Assembly (NCBI RefSeq): GCF_000347635.1
Contig: NC_020514.1
Location: forward strand, 1,736,001-1,800,000
Source: Paraglaciecola psychrophila 170
GTDB lineage: Bacteria; Pseudomonadota; Gammaproteobacteria; Enterobacterales; Alteromonadaceae
Direction: 5' to 3'
Length of the DNA stretch: 64,000 nucleotides
The notes beneath the pieces are model-generated. The model ran no database searches. It worked only from the letters and a program-made list of their open reading frames with translations, and had not been told where the DNA came from. Shown here piece by piece: positions 56,256-64,000 of the stretch. Position numbers and translations under genes: made by a program. Position 1 is the first letter of the stretch. Each line of letters starts with the position of its first letter.

Positions 56256-57212
56256 CTAAGGAACAGGCACTAGCTGCATAATTTTGTCCAACACTTGATT
56301 ACTGTTGACCCCTTCTGCTTCTGCTTCATAACTGAGTAATAGCCTGTGGCGTAACACGTTATGAAACACAGCTTGTATGTTGTCAGGCCCAACAAAATCT
56401 CTGCCCATTAGCCATGCATGTGCACGAGCACATTTATCTAATGCGATAGTGGCGCGAGGACTGGCTCCAAATTCTATCCAATTTGCTAGGTTAGCGTCGT
56501 AGCGCTCTGGTTGGCGTGTGGCAATAATCAACTGAACGATGTATTGTTCTAAAGCCTCATCTAAGTGAATTTTCAGTACGTCCTGGCGAGCATTTAAAAT
56601 ATCGGATTGGCTTAAGCTAGGAGGGCTAACCGCCTTTGCATGCATTGCTTCGTTACGGGTTAAGCGCAATATCTCTAGTTCAGTTTCAGCGCCTGGATAA
56701 TCAATTTCTAAATGCATTAAAAATCGGTCGAGCTGGGCTTCAGGTAATGGATACGTACCTTCTTGTTCAATAGGGTTTTGTGTGGCCATTACCAAAAATA
56801 GTTCTGGCAGAGCATAAGTCGTATTGCCCACGGTGATTTGTCTTTCTGCCATCGCTTCGAGTAAAGCAGACTGAACCTTAGCAGGGGCACGATTGATTTC
56901 ATCGGCTAATACTAAATTATGAAAAAGAGGCCCTTTTTGAAATACGAAACTACCGTTTTCTGGACGATAAATGTCTGTTCCGGTTAAATCGGCGGGTAGT
57001 AAGTCAGGCGTAAACTGAACACGATGGAAATCGCCTTCTAAGCCATTGGCTAGTGCATTAACCGCACGCGTTTTTGCTAAACCAGGAGGGCCTTCCACCA
57101 ACAGGTGTCCATCCGCTAAAAGCGCCACTAAAATATTTTGCGTCAGTGTTTGTTGACCCACCACTTGACTGTCTAGATATGCTTGTAACTGTTTAAATTG
57201 TGCGGCTGCCAT
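56256..57212 (-). CDS. MoxR-family AAA+ ATPase
   Basis: A 318-residue chaperone-like ATPase. Walker A is GPPGLAKTRA at residues 41-50, Walker B VLADEINRAP with D104-E105, and sensor 1 MATQNPIEQEGTYPLPEAQL. Arg fingers lie in QLDRFLMHLEIDYPG. First gene of moxR-DUF58-DUF4381-batA-batB-batD, which runs uninterrupted to 50111 on the minus strand. The partner VWA proteins downstream are the expected substrates or adaptors. Confidence 0.94.
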   Translation of the reverse strand: MAAAQFKQLQAYLDSQVVGQQTLTQNILVALLADGHLLVEGPPGLAKTRAVNALANGLEGDFHRVQFTPDLLPADLTGTDIYRPENGSFVFQKGPLFHNLVLADEINRAPAKVQSALLEAMAERQITVGNTTYALPELFLVMATQNPIEQEGTYPLPEAQLDRFLMHLEIDYPGAETELEILRLTRNEAMHAKAVSPPSLSQSDILNARQDVLKIHLDEALEQYIVQLIIATRQPERYDANLANWIEFGASPRATIALDKCARAHAWLMGRDFVGPDNIQAVFHNVLRHRLLLSYEAEAEGVNSNQVLDKIMQLVPVP

Positions 57213-57590
57213 AGTGGTAATTTCTTCCTTCTAATTTACGAATGTTCAAACTTTTAAATTAAGTCGAATCAATATTGGAGTGGGCTATGTAAAGAACAAA
57301 GTACCACAACCAGAATACTGACTATGTTACCCGATATAAGGTTCCCCTATGGAAAAACAATGTTACAAAGCTTTAATAAATGTTGTCTCGGGATATATTA
57401 ATATTTTTGCCAACACTGAGCGCTCAATTGTTTACAATGTAATAAGTAAATTTGGGAAATCTAAATATGCCATCTAACCTTTAAGGCGCGCTGATTTCGA
57501 CACTAAATACACAGAATCTTTAGTTGCATTAAACACAGGATTGAGGGGTGCCTTGAACTCATAATCGTAACTAGGTACAATCAATTAAAT
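57213..57590. other. Divergent intergenic region between moxR and fadI
   Basis: Holds promoters for both directions. No coding frame. The FadR-like operator for fadI lies at its right end and is listed separately. Confidence 0.6.
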
Positions 57591-57591
57591 T

Positions 57592-57609
57592 TACAGGTCA
57601 GACCACTGG
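57592..57609 (+). promoter_or_regulatory. FadR-like operator upstream of fadI
   Basis: TACAGGTCAGACCACTGG contains GGTCAGACCA, which matches the FadR core TGGTCNGACCA at all but the first position. It sits 25 bases before the fadI start, where bound FadR would block transcription until long-chain acyl-CoA releases it. The regulator gene is not in the window. Confidence 0.65.
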
Positions 57610-57634
57610 GTTTGAATATTTATAAGGGCATAAT

Positions 57635-58945
57635 ATGATAGCTAAGCAGATAGTCAAAACAAGAGAAGGCGATAGGATCGCTATTGTTGCCGGCCTAAGA
57701 ACGCCGTTTGCCAAAATGGCCACTTACTTTCATGGCGTGCCAGCTGTTGATTTAGGCAAAATGGTGGTCAACGAAATGTTAGTGCGTAATAACGTTGACC
57801 CTATGATTATTGAGCAATTGGTCTATGGCCAAGTTGTGCAAATGCCCGAAGCACCCAATATTGCCCGTGAGATAGTATTAGGTACTGGCATGAATGTTCA
57901 CACCGATGCCTATAGTGTATCTAGAGCCTGTGCTACCAGTTTTCAATCTACCGTGAATATTGCTGAGTCGATGATGGCCGGTAATATCAGTGTTGGTGTG
58001 GCAGGGGGGGCTGATTCAACATCTGTCTCACCGATAGGCGTTTCCAAAAAATTAGCCAGAGCCTTAACAGATTTAACAAAAACTAAAACCGTTGGGCAAA
58101 AATGGCAAGTGCTTAAAAAATTAGGCCTTAAAGACTTAATGCCTGTACCGCCAGCAGTAGCCGAATACTCCACAGGTTTATCTATGGGACAAACAGCCGA
58201 ACAAATGGCTAAGTCTCATAATATTAGTCGTCAAGATCAAGATGCTTTGGCTCATCGCTCGCATACCCTAGCTGCAAAAAGCTGGAACGAGGGTAAGTTA
58301 GCCAATGAAGTCATGACCGCTTATGCAGAACCTTTTAAAGGTGCATTAGAAAAAGATAATAATATTCGTTTTGATTCTAAGATTGAAGGTTATACCAAAC
58401 TGCGCCCTGTGTTTGATAAAAAGCATGGCACAGTAACCGCGGCCAATGCGACACCTCTTACCGATGGTGGCTCTGCGATATTGATGATGACAGAAAGTCG
58501 TGCTAAAGAATTAGGCTATACCCCGCTCGGATATATTAAAAGTTACGCTTGGGCAGCTATCGATGTGCGTCAAGACATGTTAATGGGACCTTCTTATGCC
58601 ACACCTATGGCACTAGATAGAGCTGGCATGACCCTTAATGACCTTACATTGATTGAAATGCATGAGGCATTCGCAGCGCAAACCTTAGCCAACATAAAAA
58701 TGTTCGCTAGCGATAAATTCGCTCAAGAAAAGCTAGGCCGTAGTAAAGCGACGGGTGAAATTGATATGAATAAATTTAATGTCATGGGCAGCTCTCTAGC
58801 CTACGGACATCCATTTGCCGCCACTGGCACGCGTATGATTACGCAAATGTTAAATGAATTGAATCGCCGAGGCGGTGGCGCTGGTTTGCTTACGGCTTGT
58901 GCTGCAGGTGGTTTAGCTGCAGCTATGATAGTTGAAACGGATTAA
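57635..58945 (+). CDS. fadI: 3-ketoacyl-CoA thiolase FadI
   Basis: A 436-residue thiolase, the beta subunit of the FadIJ fatty-acid oxidation complex. Acyl-accepting Cys99 is in [12 protein letters not shown], the His of MHEAFAAQ and [11 protein letters not shown] are in place, and the second Cys is in [15 protein letters not shown]. The length and the N-terminus ([16 protein letters not shown]) match FadI rather than FadA. Its stop codon lies 10 bases before the likely fadJ start, within the latter's ribosome-binding site. Confidence 0.96.
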   Translation: MIAKQIVKTREGDRIAIVAGLRTPFAKMATYFHGVPAVDLGKMVVNEMLVRNNVDPMIIEQLVYGQVVQMPEAPNIAREIVLGTGMNVHTDAYSVSRACATSFQSTVNIAESMMAGNISVGVAGGADSTSVSPIGVSKKLARALTDLTKTKTVGQKWQVLKKLGLKDLMPVPPAVAEYSTGLSMGQTAEQMAKSHNISRQDQDALAHRSHTLAAKSWNEGKLANEVMTAYAEPFKGALEKDNNIRFDSKIEGYTKLRPVFDKKHGTVTAANATPLTDGGSAILMMTESRAKELGYTPLGYIKSYAWAAIDVRQDMLMGPSYATPMALDRAGMTLNDLTLIEMHEAFAAQTLANIKMFASDKFAQEKLGRSKATGEIDMNKFNVMGSSLAYGHPFAATGTRMITQMLNELNRRGGGAGLLTACAAGGLAAAMIVETD

Positions 58946-58955
58946 GGAGAAGAAT

Positions 58956-61139
58956 GTGGAAAGTTTGGAAAGCGTGGAAAATATGACAACAGATAATCAA
59001 GCAACAGATTTAGAAAGTGAAATTAAAACTGCCTTTACTCTCGATGTGCGTGAAGACGGCGTCGCCATTTTAACGATGGATGTGCCCGGCGAAAGTATGA
59101 ATACCCTCAAAGTGGAGTTCGCCGAACAAATAGAATCCGTGCTGCAGCAAATTAATGCAAACAGTAGCATTAAGGGTGTAGTGGTCATCAGCGGTAAAGA
59201 CAATTCCTTTGTGGCGGGTGCCGATATCAGTATGTTAGCTGCCTGTGAAACTGCCGAAGACGCAACGAGCATCGCTAAAGGCGGTCAAGATATGTTTCAA
59301 CGTATCGAAGATATGCCTGTGACTTTTGTTGCTGCTATTCATGGCCCTGCTTTAGGTGGTGGTTTAGAACTAGCGTTGGCCTGTCATTATCGTGTCTGTA
59401 GCGACGATGCAAAAACTCAGTTGGGTTTGCCTGAAGTACAGTTAGGACTATTGCCTGGCAGCGGTGGCACGCAACGCTTACCTAAACTGATCAGTGTGCA
59501 ACAAGCTATGAAAATGATGCTGACAGGTGCTTCAATTCGAGCAAAGCAAGCTAAAAATTACGGCATTGTTGATCACATGGTACCCCAATCTATCCTACTA
59601 GATGTGGCCATTGAAATGGCGAAAAAGCCTAAACCTAAACGCAATGGTCCTAAGCTAGATCTAATGGGTAGATTTTTAGAGAATACCTCTGTGGGTCGAA
59701 ATCTGATGTTTAAGCAAGCGCGCAAACAAACCGCTAGTAAAACACAAGGAAATTACCCTTCACCTGAGCTCATCATCGATTGTATCGAAACAGGATTGAG
59801 CAAAGGTTTTAAAAAGGGCTTAGAAGTTGAAGCCAAACATTTTGGCCACTTGGTCATGAGTCCTGAATCTGCTGCCCTTAGAAGCTTATTTTTTGCCACC
59901 ACCGACATGAAAAAAGAAACCGGTGTTGAAGGTGTAAAACCAGCATCATTAAAGAAAGTGGGGGTATTAGGTGGTGGACTGATGGGCGGCGGCATTGCGT
60001 TTGTTACCGCGACTAAAGCGGGATTACCAGCACGTATTAAAGATATTCGCTCTGAAGGTATTGCCAACGCCATTAAGTACAGCTTTGATATTCTGAATAA
60101 AAAAGTAAAACGCGGTTTTATGCATAAATCAGACATGCAAAAACAAATGGCGTTATTAACAGGCTCTGTTGACTACGCTGGTTTTAGTGATGCTGATGTA
60201 GTGATTGAAGCGGTATTTGAAGACTTAACGTTGAAACAGAATATGGTTGCAGAGATTGAAGCAAACTGTGCCGAGCATACTATTTTCGCCTCCAACACGT
60301 CTTCAATCCCAATTACACAAATTGCAGCGAAAGCCAAAAGACCAGAACAAGTGATAGGTCTGCACTACTTCTCTCCAGTGGATAAAATGCCTCTAGCTGA
60401 GGTGATTGCTCACGACAAAACGTCTGATCTAACTATTTCAACCACTGTTGAGTTGGCCAAGAAGCAAGGTAAAACCCCGATCGTTGTGAAAGACGGTGCC
60501 GGTTTTTACGTAAACCGTATTTTAGCACCTTATATGAACGAGGCTGCAGAAGTGCTCCTCAGTGGAGAGCCTATTGCTCACATCGATAGATCTTTGGTGA
60601 AGTTTGGCTTTCCAGTAGGGCCGGTTAAATTGTTAGACGAAGTAGGCATTGATGTGGGTGCTAAGATTGGTCCTATTTTGGAGGCTCAGTTTGGCGACCG
60701 TTTTGCATCTAATCCTGGATTCGACAAGATTTTGGCGGATGATCGAAAAGGTAAGAAAAACAAACGTGGATTTTATGATTACTCCGGTAAGAAACTTGGC
60801 AAAGAAGTAGACTCGTCGATATATACATTATTAGGTATTACGCCAGCAAGCAAAATGAGTCATGAACAAATAGCTGAACGTTGTGTATTGTTGATGTTGA
60901 ATGAAGCTGCTATGTGCTTGGATGAAGGCGTGGTGCGCAATGCACGTGATGGAGATATTGGTGCTATATTTGGTATCGGTTTTCCACCTTTCCTGGGTGG
61001 GCCTTTCCGTTATATGCATACCCTAGGCATTGCGAATGTAGTTGCTAGGTTAGAGCATTACCAAGGCTTACTTGGGAATAAATTTACGCCAGCAGATAGC
61101 TTGAAAAAGATGGCAGAGGAAGGGCGTTCTTTCTACTAA
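58956..61139 (+). CDS. fadJ: Multifunctional fatty-acid oxidation subunit FadJ
   Basis: About 727 residues. I start it at GTG 58956 because AAGGAG (58944-58949) stands six bases ahead; ATG 58983 is the alternative. The N-terminal half is enoyl-CoA hydratase/isomerase ([53 protein letters not shown]). The C-terminal half is 3-hydroxyacyl-CoA dehydrogenase with NAD motif [22 protein letters not shown] and [17 protein letters not shown]. It forms the trifunctional complex with FadI. Co-transcribed with fadI, and a terminator follows. Confidence 0.96.
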   Translation: MESLESVENMTTDNQATDLESEIKTAFTLDVREDGVAILTMDVPGESMNTLKVEFAEQIESVLQQINANSSIKGVVVISGKDNSFVAGADISMLAACETAEDATSIAKGGQDMFQRIEDMPVTFVAAIHGPALGGGLELALACHYRVCSDDAKTQLGLPEVQLGLLPGSGGTQRLPKLISVQQAMKMMLTGASIRAKQAKNYGIVDHMVPQSILLDVAIEMAKKPKPKRNGPKLDLMGRFLENTSVGRNLMFKQARKQTASKTQGNYPSPELIIDCIETGLSKGFKKGLEVEAKHFGHLVMSPESAALRSLFFATTDMKKETGVEGVKPASLKKVGVLGGGLMGGGIAFVTATKAGLPARIKDIRSEGIANAIKYSFDILNKKVKRGFMHKSDMQKQMALLTGSVDYAGFSDADVVIEAVFEDLTLKQNMVAEIEANCAEHTIFASNTSSIPITQIAAKAKRPEQVIGLHYFSPVDKMPLAEVIAHDKTSDLTISTTVELAKKQGKTPIVVKDGAGFYVNRILAPYMNEAAEVLLSGEPIAHIDRSLVKFGFPVGPVKLLDEVGIDVGAKIGPILEAQFGDRFASNPGFDKILADDRKGKKNKRGFYDYSGKKLGKEVDSSIYTLLGITPASKMSHEQIAERCVLLMLNEAAMCLDEGVVRNARDGDIGAIFGIGFPPFLGGPFRYMHTLGIANVVARLEHYQGLLGNKFTPADSLKKMAEEGRSFY

Positions 61140-61173
61140 TAAAGTCAATCTAAGCAGCAACCCTGTTATACCC

Positions 61174-61208
61174 AGCCCAACTTTCATATACCAAGGTTGG
61201 GCTTTTTT
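61174..61208 (+). terminator. Terminator of fadIJ
   Basis: AGCCCAAC (61174-61181) pairs with GTTGGGCT (61196-61203), followed by TTTTT, about 35 bases past the fadJ stop. Confidence 0.9.
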
Positions 61209-61309
61209 ATATGCGTTGTATTTTGATAAAACAGAGTATTAAAATTATCTGGTTTTATTAATTCGTTGGCCAGTTGTATGGTTTTAAATGGTATTAACTT
61301 AATGCGGGA

Positions 61310-61516
61310 ATGTCTAAGATGATATTGTTTTTTATAAGTTCGGTGCTTTTTAGTTTGATGTATTATGTGCAGTCTTTTAAAACAGGCCTAGCTGCTAGGA
61401 GGTGGGCTTTGGCAGGTTTGTTATTTGGTCCAACTATATATCCGTTATTCAGGTCTAGACAAAGAATAAAATTACTCAGAGCAAGAAGACTCGGTAACAC
61501 TTTATTCAGGGCATAA
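61310..61516 (+). CDS. Small membrane protein, unknown function
   Basis: 68 residues with one or two hydrophobic segments (MILFFISSVLFSLMYYVQSF and WALAGLLFGPTIYPLF) and a strongly basic C-terminus (RSRQRIKLLRARRLG), so the tail is probably cytosolic. The ATG has only a weak ribosome-binding site (GCGGG). It lies alone between two terminators. No family is recognised. Confidence 0.55.
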   Translation: MSKMILFFISSVLFSLMYYVQSFKTGLAARRWALAGLLFGPTIYPLFRSRQRIKLLRARRLGNTLFRA

Positions 61517-61679
61517 ACAAAAGAGATCCTTCTCTTTAGGTTTTTAAGTCAATTCAGTTACACATTTCTGAATTAGATGCTTTATCCTAAAGCTATGGCT
61601 AGTCATTATTGGCCGACAGCTGTCTTTAACACAAACATTTCCTATTGCCAGATAATGAATTGATATTATCTACTACTAT
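61517..61679. other. Spacer between two small convergent genes
   Basis: No gene. AAAGAGATCCTTCTCTTTAG (61521-61540) is a short hairpin (AAAGAGA/TCTCTTT) with weak T content and could end the 61310 gene. Confidence 0.4.
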
Positions 61680-61838
61680 CTACCAATTCTTGCCATTCTT
61701 CACACCGTTTTTACTCGTATCTGCAGTTGTTGTAGTGGCAGCCTGACTCTTGACAGGTGCTTGTACAGTTTCCTCTGATTTAAGGGCTACTGGAGTAGTG
61801 GTGGCTAATACTAGTGCTACTGCATAAGATTTTAACAT
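61680..61838 (-). CDS. 52-residue secreted peptide, Thr-rich
   Basis: From ATG 61838, with AGGA eight bases upstream, the frame reads MLKSYAVALVLATTTPVALK, a short signal peptide. It is followed by SEETVQAPVKSQAATTTTAD, then TSKNGVKNGKNW and a stop at 61680. The composition (Thr/Ala/Lys, ending in repeated KNGKN) and good start signals suggest a real small exported peptide. No family is recognised. Confidence 0.6.
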   Translation of the reverse strand: MLKSYAVALVLATTTPVALKSEETVQAPVKSQAATTTTADTSKNGVKNGKNW

Positions 61839-62230
61839 CGTTCATTTCCTCGTTATTTTATTGACGTTTTTTGCCGACATTATTTTGTCGGTCACAATCT
61901 TATAAGCGAGAAGTGTGCCAAGATTCATAGGTAAAGTATATTTACCGCTAATGTATAGGGTAAGTGGGCGTTCCGAGTGGTTAAATAACCTGCATGCAAT
62001 ATATGGCGGGGTTAGCAAATAATGAATTAAATGAATAATTTGGTTTTAATTTAGTGTTTTTGGTTTTCTTAGATTCAACCTGCAAATTGACGGCAATTAA
62101 TGGTTTGTTTCACAGGCCTCCCTGCAACATTATGCCTTTTAAGTGTCGATAATTTGACACTTAAAATAAACGAATCATATTAATTACGAATAAAAGGCTG
62201 TTCTCTAATGTGAGGTGAGTCAAAATAAAT
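61839..62230. other. Intergenic region with an inverted repeat
   Basis: No gene. TTTTAAGTGTC (62137-62147) and GACACTTAAAA (62156-62166) are perfect arms with an eight-base loop. They sit 65 bases beyond the end of the minus-strand GGDEF/EAL gene, and on that strand the right arm ends in TTAAAA rather than a T run. It could be a weak terminator or an operator for the secreted peptide gene. Confidence 0.5.
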
Positions 62231-64000
62231 CTATATACTGGAGTTTTGAATGACTTTTTGCAGTTCATGATTTTCTTTGAGTAAACGTTCAAATCTGACA
62301 GCGTTTAAAGGTTTACTGTAAAGGTAGCCCTGCAACATTTCACATTTATAACGTCGCAAGATTGATAGTTGATTCTCATGTTCCACCCCTTCAGCCACTA
62401 CTTTTAAGCCAAGATTATGGGCGATGGTAATAATGGCTTGTGCCATATGTCGGTCTTCGGCGCTAGTGGCTATGTCGTCGATAAAGGCTTTATCAATTTT
62501 TAAGGTGTTGATCGGAAAACGTTTCAAATATGCAAGTGATGAGTAGCCTGTGCCAAAGTCATCCAATGCTAAGTGTATGCCACGCTCACGCAGGCGCTGC
62601 ATCATTCTTAGGGCATTTTCAGGACTTTGCATCAAGGTGCCTTCGGTTATTTCACATTCTAAATGTAGGGCAGACAAGCCCGATTTTTGTAAAATACTCA
62701 TAATACGTTCATCTAAATCTGGGATTTCAAATTGCCTGGCTGCAATATTCACGGCAACACGTCCAGTAAACAGACCTGCATCAACCCAGCGTTTCGTGTC
62801 TTCACAAGCCTTTCTGAGAACTACTTCACCAATTTCAATGATTTGTCCAGTCTGCTCGGCTAAGGGGATAAATTGAGCCGGGCTGACTAAGCCTTTTTCA
62901 GGGTGTTCGTAACGTACTAGGGCTTCCATGCTAACTAATTTACCACTGGCGATGTCGACTTTAGGTTGATAAAAAACCGTAAATAAATCTTCTTTTAAGC
63001 CATGCCTTATGAGATTTTCTATTTGTAATTGGCGCACTGCATTTTGGTTCATCTCACCGCTGAAGAATTGGTACTTATTGCCCCCTGCATTTTTAGCAAA
63101 ATACATGGCTGTGTCTGCATTTTTTAGGAGTTCTTGTGGGTTTCTGCCGTCTTCCGGATAGAAGGCAATACCTAAACTGGCGCCCAGTACAAATTCCTGT
63201 TTGTTAATAATAAAAGGTCTTGCCATATTATCTAATATGGTTTGCGCAAAGTGAGTGATATGGTGAATGTCTGTGGAATTATCAATCAATATACTGAACT
63301 CATCACCACCTAATCGGTAACACGTGGCTTTCGTTCCGGCCATTTTTTGGAGTCGCTTAGCGATTTGTTTAATCAGTACATCGCCTGTTTGGTGGCCCAA
63401 CGAGTCGTTGATTTTTTTGAAATTGTCCATGTCCATACATATCAATGCATGTTGAGTATCCCTGCGCACAATGTTGCTATGGCTCGCTTGAAAGAATGAC
63501 CGGTTAGGTAAATCGGTTAAGGGGTCGGTATTTGATAATTTGAGCAGCTCTTTTTCTGTGACTTTACGAGAAGTGATGTCTGAGAAAACCCCCACATAAT
63601 GACTGATTTTGCCATCCTCATCAGTGATAGCATCAACATTTAAATCCATCTCATATTTTTCGCCGGCTCCACGGCGAGACTCTACTTCACCAGACCAATT
63701 GCCTTTTTGCTGCAATGATTTTTTGACTTCTTCGGTGAAAGCGCCGGGATACTGGTGAAAGGTTAAATAACTGGCTAAGGCTTGTTCACGGGTTTCGCCC
63801 GTGTATTTACAATAGGAATTATTCACTGAAATAAATTTGAACGAGGTGTCGGTGATAAATACACCATCTGATATGGTTTCGATAGAACGCTTAAATAATT
63901 TAAGCTGCTCCTCAGCCTCTTTTAAATGGCTGATATTTTTTAATGTGCCAGTCATCCTTTGTGGTTGATGATTGCTGTCTCGGGCTACTACCTTGCCTCG
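62231..64000 (-). CDS. PAS-GGDEF-EAL signalling protein, 5' end beyond the window
   Basis: At least 589 residues. The frame stays open to the right edge; the ATG at 63955 is internal to a PAS domain (ARDSNHQPQRMTGTLKNISH). A second PAS follows (SIETISDGVFITDTSFKFIS), then a GGDEF domain with intact GGDEF in CYRLGGDEFSILID, and an EAL domain with MEALVRYEHPEKG, ECEITEGTL, LALDDFGTGYSSLAYLK and VVAEGVEHENQ. Both catalytic signatures are complete, so it could make or break c-di-GMP. The domain order is typical of hybrid regulators, usually net phosphodiesterases. The sensor input lies outside the window. Confidence 0.95.
   Translation of the reverse strand, partial: RGKVVARDSNHQPQRMTGTLKNISHLKEAEEQLKLFKRSIETISDGVFITDTSFKFISVNNSYCKYTGETREQALASYLTFHQYPGAFTEEVKKSLQQKGNWSGEVESRRGAGEKYEMDLNVDAITDEDGKISHYVGVFSDITSRKVTEKELLKLSNTDPLTDLPNRSFFQASHSNIVRRDTQHALICMDMDNFKKINDSLGHQTGDVLIKQIAKRLQKMAGTKATCYRLGGDEFSILIDNSTDIHHITHFAQTILDNMARPFIINKQEFVLGASLGIAFYPEDGRNPQELLKNADTAMYFAKNAGGNKYQFFSGEMNQNAVRQLQIENLIRHGLKEDLFTVFYQPKVDIASGKLVSMEALVRYEHPEKGLVSPAQFIPLAEQTGQIIEIGEVVLRKACEDTKRWVDAGLFTGRVAVNIAARQFEIPDLDERIMSILQKSGLSALHLECEITEGTLMQSPENALRMMQRLRERGIHLALDDFGTGYSSLAYLKRFPINTLKIDKAFIDDIATSAEDRHMAQAIITIAHNLGLKVVAEGVEHENQLSILRRYKCEMLQGYLYSKPLNAVRFERLLKENHELQKVIQNSSI

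Overview
The window looks like chromosomal DNA of a marine gammaproteobacterium of the Alteromonadales (Paraglaciecola/Glaciecola/Alteromonas type). This is an inference from gene content and order: gapA next to a YeaD-type mutarotase, a second GAPDH with an N-terminal extension, fadI-fadJ, an ECF sigma factor paired with a DUF3379 protein, a complete MoxR-Bat operon, a cysD-cysC-cysQ-cysN operon, rluF, pnp and AT-rich intergenic DNA. No rRNA, tRNA or CRISPR array was seen.

Layout. (1) 1-8.6 kb is an eroded region. It holds the edge of a periplasmic binding-protein gene, a DUF2339 membrane-protein pseudogene, an EAL-domain pseudogene, an intact serine hydrolase, a class III cyclase with a C-terminal zinc ribbon, and a fragment of a globin gene. 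(2) 8.6-31.5 kb is mostly housekeeping: pnp (without rpsO beside it), an HD-domain protein, gapA/yeaD, the glycogen/maltodextrin genes malQ-glgB-glgX, a second GAPDH, a membrane-anchored thioredoxin-like protein, an M14 carboxypeptidase, an AGCS amino-acid symporter, and a zinc-ribbon/YeaC/DUF349 run that continues into rluF at 32.3 kb. (3) 32.3-40.9 kb is accessory DNA. Small genes and gene relics are separated by attC-like inverted repeats. The best sites are 37510-37571 and the homologous pair near 33717 and 34871. This reads as a decayed integron cassette array without an integrase (a CALIN). An IS110-family remnant with a large internal deletion starts directly after half of an attC-like site. 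(4) 41-48.6 kb holds the sulfate-activation operon with an SLC13 permease, a putP homologue and an ElaA-type acetyltransferase. (5) 48.7-57.2 kb holds the sigma/anti-sigma pair and the MoxR-DUF58-DUF4381-BatA-BatB-BatD operon. (6) 57.6-64 kb holds fadI-fadJ behind a FadR-like operator, two very small proteins, and a PAS-GGDEF-EAL protein that runs off the right edge.

Damage comes in two kinds. The accessory regions contain genes with several stops and frameshifts each, which is real decay. By contrast, malQ, putP and the DUF4381 gene are intact except for one single-base indel each, all in runs of A on the coding strand. That pattern fits homopolymer sequencing error, or slippage, at least as well as true inactivation.
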